Shown here: piece after piece, positions 1 through 8,983 of the stretch
How positions within the stretch are numbered: the first letter of the stretch is position 1
Layout: the number at the start of each line of letters is the position of its first letter
Assembly (NCBI GenBank): GCA_963703165.1
Contig: OY969798.1
Location: forward strand, 1,302,001 to 1,366,000
From: JBQTKD01 sp963703165
GTDB lineage: Bacteria > Actinomycetota > Actinomycetes > Sporichthyales > Sporichthyaceae
Direction of reading: 5' to 3'
DNA: 64,000 nt
Notes under the pieces: generated by a model
What the model saw: only the letters and a program-made list of their open reading frames with translations
Told to the model about the DNA's origin: nothing
Database searches by the model: none
Position numbers and translations under genes: made by a program

Positions 1-397
1 TGCCGGGCTCGGTGACCGCGATGGCGGCGACGGCTTCCCCGTCGGCCAGGGCGGCGCACCAACGCGCCTGCTGCGCCGGGCTGCCGTTGCGGGTGAGGTG
101 CGTGCCCGCCATGTAGGCGCTGACGAGCATCGTCACGGCGATACCGCCGCTGGCGCGGGAGAGCTCCTCGGACAGCAGTGCGACCGCGAGGGCGTCGCCG
201 CCCGATCCGCCGGAGCCGCCGTGCTCCTCGGCCGTGGTCAGCCCTAGCAGGCCGGCCGCGCCGGACTTCTTCCAGAGCTCGGCGGGGAACGTGCCGGTCT
301 TCTCGGCCTCGTCGACCAGGGGACGGATCTCCTGGTCGGTGAACGCGCGGCAGGTCGCACGAAACGCGACGTGGTCCGGACCCAGTTCCCAATTCAC
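1..397 (-). CDS. acyl-CoA dehydrogenase, N-terminal part (truncated by window edge)
   Basis: This is the N-terminal ~132 residues of an acyl-CoA dehydrogenase, the FAD enzyme that makes the 2,3-double bond of an acyl-CoA in beta-oxidation. The translated start reads VNWELGPDHVAFRATCRAF, followed by GLLGLTTAEEHGGSGG and IAVTEPG, which match the alpha-helical N-domain and the beginning of the flavin/substrate middle domain. The rest lies beyond base 1. The start is a GTG at 395-397, preceded by a GGAGG ribosome site about 7 bases away. The gene is transcribed divergently from the TetR gene at 483, and the palindrome between them suggests control by that TetR. The family is clear; the substrate is unknown. 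Confidence 0.9.
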   Translation of the reverse strand, partial: MNWELGPDHVAFRATCRAFTDQEIRPLVDEAEKTGTFPAELWKKSGAAGLLGLTTAEEHGGSGGSGGDALAVALLSEELSRASGGIAVTMLVSAYMAGTHLTRNGSPAQQARWCAALADGEAVAAIAVTEPG

Positions 398-413
398 CGT
401 GTTGCCTCCTTGA

Positions 414-435
414 CTCGACCGACCGGTCGGTCGAG
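414..435. promoter_or_regulatory. perfect 22-bp palindrome, probable TetR operator
   Basis: The half-site CTCGACCGACC is followed directly by its exact reverse complement GGTCGGTCGAG, giving a gapless palindrome in the 85-base divergent space between the acyl-CoA dehydrogenase (start 397) and the tetR gene (start 483). TetR repressors typically bind such palindromes and repress themselves and the divergent target. The core ACCGACCGGTCGGT resembles GACCG-type sites described for some TetR regulators of fatty-acid genes. Assignment to this TetR is an inference from position. Confidence 0.8.
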
Positions 436-482
436 AGTAGACCAGGAACGCGGCAGCGGGCAATGGCAGGAGTGGGGGTCCC

Positions 483-1088
483 ATGACGGACACAGCGGCG
501 GCGGCACCGAGCCGAGCCGATGCTCAGCGTGACCGGGTGCTCGCCACCGCGGCCGAGATCTTCGCCCGCCGCGGCTTCCGGGCGACGTCGATGAACGAGA
601 TCGCGGCGGCAGTAGGCCTGTCCAAGCCGACGCTGTACCACTACTTCCGATCCAAGGAGGAGCTGCTGGTGCGGCTCTACTCCGACGTCCTCGACGAGAG
701 CGTCGCGGGCGGCCGTGCGGTCGTCGCCGCCGCCGCGACCCCGCTGGAGGCCATCCGCGAGCTCATTGCCGCCCGGGTGGTGCACACCTGCGAACGCAAG
801 GCGCTGCTCACGGTGCTGTTCGAGGAGGAGAAGGAACTGCCCGCCGATCTCGCCACGGAGCTGATCGCTCGCCGCCGCGCCTTCGAGGACCTCTTCGCGC
901 AGGCGTTGGCCGACCACCTGGCCGAGCACCCGGACGCGCTGGCGGGCATCGCCCCGAAGGTCTACATGAACATGTGCCTGGGTGCGGCCAACTGGACCTA
1001 CAAGTGGTTCAGCCCCGACGGCCCGGCGACGCCGGCCGAACTCGGACAGCAGATGGCGCAGACCCTCATCGCGCCGCTGCGAGCCTAA
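483..1088 (+). CDS. TetR/AcrR family transcriptional regulator
   Basis: A 201-residue one-domain TetR repressor. The helix-turn-helix lies at about residues 36-62 (SMNEIAAAVGLSKPTLYHYF, then RSKEELL). The rest is the helical ligand-binding and dimerisation domain, with no assignable effector. The ATG at 483 has an AGGAG element about 10 bases upstream. It is divergent from the acyl-CoA dehydrogenase, with a perfect palindrome between them, so it probably controls that gene and itself, with an acyl-CoA as a plausible ligand (inference). The downstream LinD-like gene follows in the same direction after 269 bases but appears to have its own leader. Confidence 0.92.
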   Translation: MTDTAAAAPSRADAQRDRVLATAAEIFARRGFRATSMNEIAAAVGLSKPTLYHYFRSKEELLVRLYSDVLDESVAGGRAVVAAAATPLEAIRELIAARVVHTCERKALLTVLFEEEKELPADLATELIARRRAFEDLFAQALADHLAEHPDALAGIAPKVYMNMCLGAANWTYKWFSPDGPATPAELGQQMAQTLIAPLRA

Positions 1089-1137
1089 ACGTCCGCGCAG
1101 GAATTATCTGCATACCGCCCGATATTCCCACTTTCAG

Positions 1138-1181
1138 ATCGCAAGTAGTGATTTCGGTCTCCGTAATTTGCTACTTGCGAT
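1138..1181 (+). promoter_or_regulatory. long hairpin in an AT-richer leader upstream of the LinD-like gene
   Basis: The 269-base gap between tetR and the LinD-like gene is less GC-rich than its surroundings. It contains an exact 11-bp inverted repeat, ATCGCAAGTAG (1138-1148) and CTACTTGCGAT (1171-1181). The arms can extend inward by G-U pairs, and the loop holds a small CGG-TCT-CCG hairpin. It could terminate tetR, be a two-half-site operator, or be an RNA element in the leader of the 1358 gene. No U-run follows, so a classic intrinsic terminator is unlikely. The rest of the gap holds the GAGGAG ribosome site near 1340. Confidence 0.55.
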
Positions 1182-1357
1182 AGGCAAGCGGAGCAGCGTT
1201 TTCGCGCTTGGAATGGGATGTATTCACCCCGACAGGACCACCGCCGGGAATGAGTTTGGGCCCCTCAGACGTGACGAAGTATCCGTCGTCATGCAGATAC
1301 TCGAAGCTCGTCCCCGGCGCGCTGGCGCCGGCAATTTAATGAGGAGTCACCACACGC

Positions 1358-2986
1358 ATGACTGATACCTCCAAGCCCCCGGTCCCGTTCTCGAGCACTG
1401 CCGGCGAATTCCCAGCCCGCGTCACGTCCTCGTCCCAGATCGTCCCCGGCCACGGCTACCTGTCCGATGAGTCGCTGGGCTGGCTGGCGCACATGTCGCG
1501 CAAGGCCACGTTCAACGAGACCTGGTTCAAGGAGGAGAAGCCGCACCCCTCCTGGGACAACACCTCCAACCCGCCGATCAGCCCGTACCACCGCTACGAC
1601 CTGACCTACGCGTGCTACGCGTTGGCGATCATGGCCGAGAACACCCCGGCCTGGCGTGAGCAGTACGGCGAGATCCTCGGCTACATGTCCGACCGCTTCC
1701 TCGAGTACTACTCGATGTGGGACTGGATCGAGAACTCGGGCCCGGACCCGGACCGCGCGAACTACCCGGCGGAGACCTCGTTCCTGTTCCCCAAGGGGTA
1801 CATGGGCAAGTACGACCTCCCGGGCTGGGCCGGCAACGGCATCGAGCCATACCAGTACGACCCGGACCCCGTCCGCGGCAACGGCGCCTGCAACCTGATG
1901 TACAAGGGTTACCTGAACCTGGTCCTCGGCTTCTTCAACTACATCACCGGCGACGACAAGTACGACGCCGACTTCAAGGTGCGCTTCGACGCCGACACCA
2001 GCTACACCTACAGCCACGGCTCGCTGAACGAGCTGATCTCCAACCAGATGCGGGCCAACATCTCCGGCCTCGGTTGCGAGGTCATGAAGGTCTACCCGTG
2101 GTGCCTGAACCTGCTGGGCATGGCGCAGAACCTGTACGACACCATGCACGCCACCAACCACATCAGCTCGTACAACGGCTGGAAGCGGTACTTCAAGAAC
2201 AACATGGTCGGCAACGGCACGGGTACGGGCGCCGTGGACTGGGTCACGCTGTACTGGGACCCGACGATCGAGGCGAACATGAACTCGACGGAACACCAGA
2301 TCTCGTACAACTGGTTCGCCGTCGCCGTGCACCTCGCGGGTCTGGACGCGGAGCTCGGCAAGCGGATCTACGAGAGCGGCCGGGACAAGTTCATCCAGTT
2401 CCAGCCCGACGGCACCGCGTTCGCGATCGGCCTGCCGGGCCTCGAGGGCGACTACATGATGGGCACCATCACGGCGACCACCGCAGCGAAGGTCTTCGGC
2501 GACGACGAGACCTTCGAGGCGTTGAACAGCCACGTCCAGAACACTTACGAGCCGACGTGGGACGCCAACACCGGCGAGTTCTACTTCGCCTTCGGCCTCA
2601 ACGAGGACTGGCCCCGGGGCCAGCTCAACGACTGGATGATGCCGGCCTACGCGATCACCAAGCCGGGTCAGTGGCAGGACATCTTCGCCAATCCGAACAC
2701 CGAGAAGTTCGACCTCCCCACCCTCGTGGGCGTCGACTTCCCGACCCTGATGGTCCGTCAGGCCGACTCGACCGTCGACACGTTCACCGGTGCATTCACC
2801 ACCGTGAACAAGGCTCGCCGCGGTGAGCCGACCAGCTACACCATCACCAACCTGACTCCGGGCGCGCGCTACGAGGTGCGTCGCAGCAACGCGGAGACCC
2901 AGGAGCTCGCGGCCTCGGCCACGGGCGAGCTCGCGCTCGACGCCAAGATCGCCACGCACACCGTGCGCGTCCGCCGCGTCAGCTAG
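1358..2986 (+). CDS. linalool dehydratase/isomerase (LinD)-like protein
   Basis: A 542-residue protein of the alpha/alpha-barrel family typified by linalool dehydratase/isomerase of Castellaniella defragrans, which hydrates/dehydrates and isomerises monoterpene alcohols. The match rests on NLMYKGYLNL (179-188) and on two cysteines nine residues apart, C240 and C249 (CEVMKVYPWC), equivalent to the LinD active-site pair C171/C180. The LinD His129 position is Tyr185 here. In an ungapped alignment Asp39 and Tyr45 become Ala50 and Trp56, so the chemistry may differ. Unlike LinD it has no signal peptide, so it should be cytosolic. The C-terminal ~70 residues look beta-rich. The ATG at 1358 has GAGGAG 11-16 bases upstream. 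A strong hairpin terminator follows. Family confidence is good; reaction and substrate are unknown. Confidence 0.75.
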   Translation: MTDTSKPPVPFSSTAGEFPARVTSSSQIVPGHGYLSDESLGWLAHMSRKATFNETWFKEEKPHPSWDNTSNPPISPYHRYDLTYACYALAIMAENTPAWREQYGEILGYMSDRFLEYYSMWDWIENSGPDPDRANYPAETSFLFPKGYMGKYDLPGWAGNGIEPYQYDPDPVRGNGACNLMYKGYLNLVLGFFNYITGDDKYDADFKVRFDADTSYTYSHGSLNELISNQMRANISGLGCEVMKVYPWCLNLLGMAQNLYDTMHATNHISSYNGWKRYFKNNMVGNGTGTGAVDWVTLYWDPTIEANMNSTEHQISYNWFAVAVHLAGLDAELGKRIYESGRDKFIQFQPDGTAFAIGLPGLEGDYMMGTITATTAAKVFGDDETFEALNSHVQNTYEPTWDANTGEFYFAFGLNEDWPRGQLNDWMMPAYAITKPGQWQDIFANPNTEKFDLPTLVGVDFPTLMVRQADSTVDTFTGAFTTVNKARRGEPTSYTITNLTPGARYEVRRSNAETQELAASATGELALDAKIATHTVRVRRVS

Positions 2987-3003
2987 TCAGTAGTCAGTAG
3001 TCA
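2984..3003 (+). repeat. triple tandem TAGTCAG giving stops in all three frames
   Basis: The heptamer TAGTCAG occurs 2.9 times in a row, beginning with the stop codon of the LinD-like gene. Because 7 is not a multiple of 3, the three TAGs at 2984, 2991 and 2998 fall in three different frames, so readthrough or frameshifted ribosomes stop at once. It lies directly before the terminator hairpin. Confidence 0.85.
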
Positions 3004-3013
3004 ACCGAAGACC

Positions 3014-3054
3014 GGCGGGGCCGCGCCCTTTCACGCGGCCCCGCCCTCGGTTTT
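3014..3054 (+). terminator. intrinsic terminator after the LinD-like gene
   Basis: A perfect 12-bp GC stem (GGCGGGGCCGCG at 3014-3025 with its complement at 3034-3045) and an 8-base loop are followed by CTCGGTTTT. It lies 28 bases after the LinD-like stop codon and before the HxlR gene at 3090, so it separates the two transcripts. Confidence 0.88.
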
Positions 3055-3089
3055 CGGGCGACCGCGAGCGCGACCGGGATAGTGGTGCC

Positions 3090-3602
3090 ATGCACGGCTT
3101 GATCCCCGGACTCGGCGGGAACTCCGAGAACTGGAAGAAGGTGCCGCCGCCGGGGCCGCTGGTGCGGGCGGTGGAGCTCGTCGGCGACCGCTGGGCGCTG
3201 TTGATCATCTATCACGCGCTTTTTCACGGAACGACGCGCTTCGGGGATTTCCACCGCGACCTGCGGATCCCCACCAACGTGCTCACGCGCCGCCTGCAGA
3301 CGCTCGTGCAGGCGGGCGTCCTCGATCGAGCCGAGGCGCCACGCGGTCACTCCCTGCACGAGTACCGGCTGACCCCGCAGGGCGAACAACTCTGGCCGGT
3401 CCTGGCCGCCCTGCACACATGGGGCGAGGAATGGCTGGCCGAGCCGGACGAACTCGTCGTCGGCCTGGCGCACCGCGAGTGCGGGGCGGCACTCACCGTC
3501 GGCCCGACGTGTCCCACCTGCAAGGCAGAGGTCAGGGCGGAGGATCTCTCCCCCGCCCTGCTGAACCACGAACTGATCCTGCGCGGAGGGTCCGACACGT
3601 GA
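3090..3602 (+). CDS. HxlR-type winged-helix transcriptional regulator with Cys-rich tail
   Basis: A 170-residue regulator. The HxlR/DUF24 winged helix spans about residues 24-110, with the characteristic VELVGDRWALLII, the recognition region TNVLTRRLQTLVQAGVLDR, and the EYRLTPQGEQLWPVL wing. After it, H128/C131 and C141-x2-C144 could form a small metal-binding knuckle. This tail resembles the one in the second HxlR protein of this window (CEKCG). It stands between the LinD-like gene, from which it is insulated by a terminator, and the MOSC gene. A TTACC-N5-GGTAA element directly after its stop codon may be an operator for the MOSC gene. Its effector is unknown. Confidence 0.88.
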   Translation: MHGLIPGLGGNSENWKKVPPPGPLVRAVELVGDRWALLIIYHALFHGTTRFGDFHRDLRIPTNVLTRRLQTLVQAGVLDRAEAPRGHSLHEYRLTPQGEQLWPVLAALHTWGEEWLAEPDELVVGLAHRECGAALTVGPTCPTCKAEVRAEDLSPALLNHELILRGGSDT

Positions 3603-3605
3603 CCG

Positions 3606-3620
3606 TTACCCCGCAGGTAA
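3606..3620. promoter_or_regulatory. short inverted repeat TTACC-N5-GGTAA
   Basis: A 5-bp inverted repeat lies in the 95-base space before the MOSC start codon, just after the HxlR stop codon. It is short and could occur by chance, but its place fits an operator for the neighbouring HxlR regulator. Confidence 0.3.
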
Positions 3621-3697
3621 TGGCCTGACGCTGCGGCATGGCCAAGGCTGGGCCCAGGACAACTGCGATTCCTGACTACCTGGAACGGAGATCGCCG

Positions 3698-4666
3698 ATG
3701 AGCAACACGATCGCGCGCCTGTGGAGCCACCCCGTCAAGTCGATGCTGGGCCAGCCTGTCGACGAGGTGACCCTGAGTTCGGCGGGCCTGGTGGGCGACC
3801 GCGCCTACGGCTTCGTCGACGTCGAGAGCGGGCGCCTGGTCAGCGCCAAGCACCCCCGCAAGTACGGGGCGATGCTCACCTGCTCCGCCACCTTCATCTC
3901 CACACCGCGGCCGGATGCCGCTCCGCCGCCGGTGCGGGTGAGCTTCCCCGACGGGACTGTCGTCGAGGGCGACCTGACTCAGATCGCGAAGCAGGTCTCC
4001 GTGCTCCTCGGCCGCGAGGTCCGCATGGTCACCGAGGTCGAGCCCGGCGTCCCGTTCGAAGAGGTCTGGCCCGAACTCGAAGGCTTCGGGCCGGACGCCC
4101 TCGCCGACGCTCTCGTCATCCCCGGCGCCGAGGAGGACGGTCAGCGGGTCATCGGCCTGCCCGTCGGCATCGCCGCGCCCGGCACCCTGCTCGACTTCGG
4201 CCCGCTGCACTTCCTCACGACCTCCACGTTGCGGGCGATGGCCGCCGAACACCCGGACGGCACGTGGGACGACCGTCGGTTCCGCCCGAACCTGCTGATC
4301 GACGACGACTCGCCGGCCGGTGGTCTGGCGGAGGACGCCTGGCTGGGTTCGGACCTTCTGATCGGGGATCAGGTACGTATCCACGTCGTCGCACCCACGC
4401 CTCGCTGCGTGATGACGACGCTGGCGCAGGGCCAGGGAGCCGACGCGCTGCCCGCCGACAGCGGCATCCTGCGCACGGTGGCTCGCGCCAACAACCGCGC
4501 CATCGGAGAGCTCGGTCGGTTCGCCTGCGCGGGCGCCTATGCCGAGGTCGTGGTGCCCGGCGTGATCCGGGTGGGCGACCCGGTGCGCGTCGTGGAACGG
4601 GCGTCGCAGACGAGCCCTATGGGCGAGGCGATCGCCATGCTCAGCAAGGGTCTCTCCGGCGGCTGA
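3698..4666 (+). CDS. MOSC domain protein
   Basis: A 322-residue protein with an N-terminal MOSC beta-barrel (IARLWSHPVKSMLGQPVDEV, GLVGDRAYGFVD) and a C-terminal MOSC domain (about residues 170-310: DDRRFRPNLLID, TPRCVMTTLAQG). The conserved MOSC cysteine is in PRCVMT. MOSC proteins bind molybdenum cofactor or carry sulfur and act in Moco-dependent reductions or sulfur transfer. It sits 62 bases upstream of a molybdopterin oxidoreductase, which supports a Moco-related role. ATG 3698 was chosen because an ACGGAG site precedes it and the MOSC barrel begins at once; an in-frame ATG at 3638 would add a tail without similarity. Confidence 0.85.
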   Translation: MSNTIARLWSHPVKSMLGQPVDEVTLSSAGLVGDRAYGFVDVESGRLVSAKHPRKYGAMLTCSATFISTPRPDAAPPPVRVSFPDGTVVEGDLTQIAKQVSVLLGREVRMVTEVEPGVPFEEVWPELEGFGPDALADALVIPGAEEDGQRVIGLPVGIAAPGTLLDFGPLHFLTTSTLRAMAAEHPDGTWDDRRFRPNLLIDDDSPAGGLAEDAWLGSDLLIGDQVRIHVVAPTPRCVMTTLAQGQGADALPADSGILRTVARANNRAIGELGRFACAGAYAEVVVPGVIRVGDPVRVVERASQTSPMGEAIAMLSKGLSGG

Positions 4667-4687
4667 GCACACGGTGCCGACGCGAGG

Positions 4688-4722
4688 GAAGCTGTTACTT
4701 CCAAAATTGAAGTGATAGCTTC
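4688..4722. promoter_or_regulatory. 35-bp near-perfect palindrome, probable HxlR operator over the promoter
   Basis: The left arm GAAGCTGTTACTTC (4688-4701) and right arm GAAGTGATAGCTTC (4709-4722) are reverse complements at 12 of 14 positions around a 7-base AT-rich spacer. HxlR regulators bind dyads of TTAC/ACTTC type, and an hxlR gene is the second gene of the operon starting 6 bases downstream. There is no Shine-Dalgarno between the dyad and the ATG at 4729. TAGCTT at 4716-4721 could be a -10 box giving a leaderless mRNA, with the dyad covering the promoter. Confidence 0.75.
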
Positions 4723-4728
4723 TCTCCC

Positions 4729-6989
<2,261 letters not shown>

Positions 6990-6990
<1 letters not shown>

Positions 6991-7499
6991 TGCGCCGCGC
7001 GGCCGAGACCCGATGCCCGATCGCCCGCACCTTGGGGTCGATCGGTGAGTACTGGACCCTGCTGGTGGTGCGGGACCTGTGGTTCTACGGGCCGCAGAAG
7101 TTCGACGAGTTGCAGGACGGCCTCAGCGTCTCCAGCAACACCCTCACGAACCGTCTGGCCAGGTTGACCGAGCACGGCATTGTGGTTCGGCGGCTCTATC
7201 AGAGCGGCCCGGATCGGTACGAGTACTGCCTCACCGAGCAGGGCATGGAATTGGTTCCGGCCCTGACCGTGCTTGCCGCCTGGGGCAACAAGCATCTGCC
7301 TGCCGAGGACGGTCTGCCGGTACTGGTCCGCCACCGGCACACCCGCCACCGGATCAATCCGGTCGTCGTGTGCGAGAAGTGCGGCGAGCCGGTGACGCTG
7401 GACGACATGCACCTGGAGCACGGTCCGGCGGCCGCCGCGGAGGCCCGGCCGTATCAGGACGCCGAGCGACTGGTCAGCGCACACGCAAAGGAAATCTGA
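6990..7499 (+). CDS. HxlR-type regulator coupled to the molybdoenzyme
   Basis: A 169-residue HxlR regulator. It has the conserved N-terminal Cys9 (RCPIARTLGSIGEYWTLLVV), which acts as a redox or electrophile sensor in some HxlR proteins, then the winged helix (SSNTLTNRLARLTEHGIVVRR, YEYCLTEQGMELVP) and a C-terminal C128-x2-C131 pair (CEKCGEPV). The ATG overlaps the TGA of the molybdoenzyme gene, so the two are translationally coupled. The 35-bp dyad at the operon promoter is its best candidate target (inference). It is convergent with the acyl-CoA dehydrogenase at 7507, with only 7 bases between the stop codons. Confidence 0.9.
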
Positions 7500-7506
7500 C
7501 GGATCG

Positions 7507-8694
7507 TCAGCCGCGGGCGCGGCGCTGTGCTTCCCGCACGAGGCCTCCACCGACGATGAGGCGCTGGATCTCGCTGGTGCCTTCGTACAGACGCAGCAGA
7601 CGCACCTCGCGGAAGATGCGCTCGACCGGGACGTCGCGCATGTATCCGGTGCCACCGTGGATCTGCACGGCCAGGTCGGCGACCTGGCCGGCCATCTCGG
7701 TGCAGTACAGCTTGGCCGCCGACGGGCCGATCCGCCGGTCGGTCCCGTCGATGTAGGCGCGAGCGACGTCCCGCACGAGAGCGCGACCGGCCATCACCCC
7801 GGTCTGCTGGTCGGCGATCATCGCTTGCACCAGCTGGAAGTCACCGATCGGTGTGCCGCCCTGCGTCGCGACGGCCGCGTAGGCAACCGACTCGTCCAGA
7901 GCACGTTGCGCGGCGCCGACGGCGAGCGCGGCGACGACCACGCGGCCCCGGGCCAGCGAGGTCATCGCGGCGCGGTACCCGGCCTCCTCGTCGTCACCCA
8001 CCAGGGCGTCCGCAGGGACCCGCACGTCGCTGAACGACACGTCCGAGGTCCACGCGCCCTCCTGGCCCATCTTGCGGTCCTTCGGTCCGACAGTGATGCC
8101 GGGAGTATCGGCGGGGACGAGGAACACCGCGATCCCGGTTCCGTTCGAGTCCGCGGGTCGGGTGCGGGCGAAGACGACGAACAGCCCTGCCGTCGGGGCG
8201 TTGGTGATGAAGCGCTTCTCACCGTCGATGACCCACTGCGAGCCGTCCTGCACCGCCCGCGTCCGCAGGCCGGCCGGGTTGGATCCGGCTCCGGACTCGG
8301 TGAGGGCGAAGGAGGCGGTGACCTCACCCGAGGCCATCCGTTCCAGCCACTGCGCCTTCTGATCGTCGGTCCCGTAATTCACCAGCACCTTGCCCGCGAT
8401 GCCGTTGTTCGTGCCGAACATCGAGCGCAGGGCAAGAGAGGTGTACGACAGCTCCATGCACAGTTCCGCGTCCTGGGCCAGGTCGAGACCCAGACCGCCC
8501 CAGCGTTGCGGGATCGCGTAGCCGAAGAGGCCGAGTTCCGCGGCCTGCTTGCGCACGTCGTCCGGGACACGATCGGAGTCCATGATCTCCTGCTCGCGCG
8601 GCATCACCCGGTTGCGGACGAAGTCCCGGACCAGCTTGCGGATCGCCTCGAAATCCTCGGCCGACACCTCCGACGTCTCCGGCGTCACAGTCAT
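7507..8694 (-). CDS. acyl-CoA dehydrogenase
   Basis: A 395-residue canonical acyl-CoA dehydrogenase. It has the N-terminal helical domain (IRKLVRDFVRNRVMPREQEI), the FAD/substrate signature SFALTESGAGSNPAGLRT, the lid region KMGQEGAWTSDVSFSDVRVP, and the C-terminal YEGTSEIQRLIVGGGL with the catalytic-base glutamate. It catalyses FAD-dependent alpha,beta-desaturation of an acyl-CoA and passes electrons to ETF, which is not in this window. It appears monocistronic: its promoter lies in the 289-base gap shared with the GAF-ANTAR gene. Chain-length preference cannot be told. Confidence 0.92.
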   Translation of the reverse strand: MTVTPETSEVSAEDFEAIRKLVRDFVRNRVMPREQEIMDSDRVPDDVRKQAAELGLFGYAIPQRWGGLGLDLAQDAELCMELSYTSLALRSMFGTNNGIAGKVLVNYGTDDQKAQWLERMASGEVTASFALTESGAGSNPAGLRTRAVQDGSQWVIDGEKRFITNAPTAGLFVVFARTRPADSNGTGIAVFLVPADTPGITVGPKDRKMGQEGAWTSDVSFSDVRVPADALVGDDEEAGYRAAMTSLARGRVVVAALAVGAAQRALDESVAYAAVATQGGTPIGDFQLVQAMIADQQTGVMAGRALVRDVARAYIDGTDRRIGPSAAKLYCTEMAGQVADLAVQIHGGTGYMRDVPVERIFREVRLLRLYEGTSEIQRLIVGGGLVREAQRRARG

Positions 8695-8983
8695 CGGGTG
8701 CGCTCCTTCCGCGTACGGATCCGGCAGCTCCTACGGATGCTGTCACGCCGACCGCGACCATCGCCCCCGACGGGAAGGCCACCTGCCGTCAACGCAGCTC
8801 CCTAGGTGAGATTAGGGGCAGCCTACGACACGTTCGGGCGGCGTCGTCCACCGAGAGCGCGACCGGGGCCGGCGGTGTCACGCGCCTGACTTTCAGCCGG
8901 CGGCCGAATGTGAACACCCCGTAAGGTTGGAGTCAGCCGTTCAACACAGAGCGCTTCCGTGCCTTGCAGGGGTCGAGCGACGT

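Noticed and set aside
1289..2959. Long minus-strand open frame of 556 codons opposite the LinD-like gene
   Set aside because: It is an antisense shadow of a GC-rich gene: low-complexity Arg/Val/Gly composition and no recognisable domain.
8800..8825. Possible iron-regulator (DtxR/IdeR-type) box near TAGGTGAGATTAGG
   Set aside because: Only the TAGG halves recur; it fits the 19-bp consensus poorly and no iron-related gene is adjacent.
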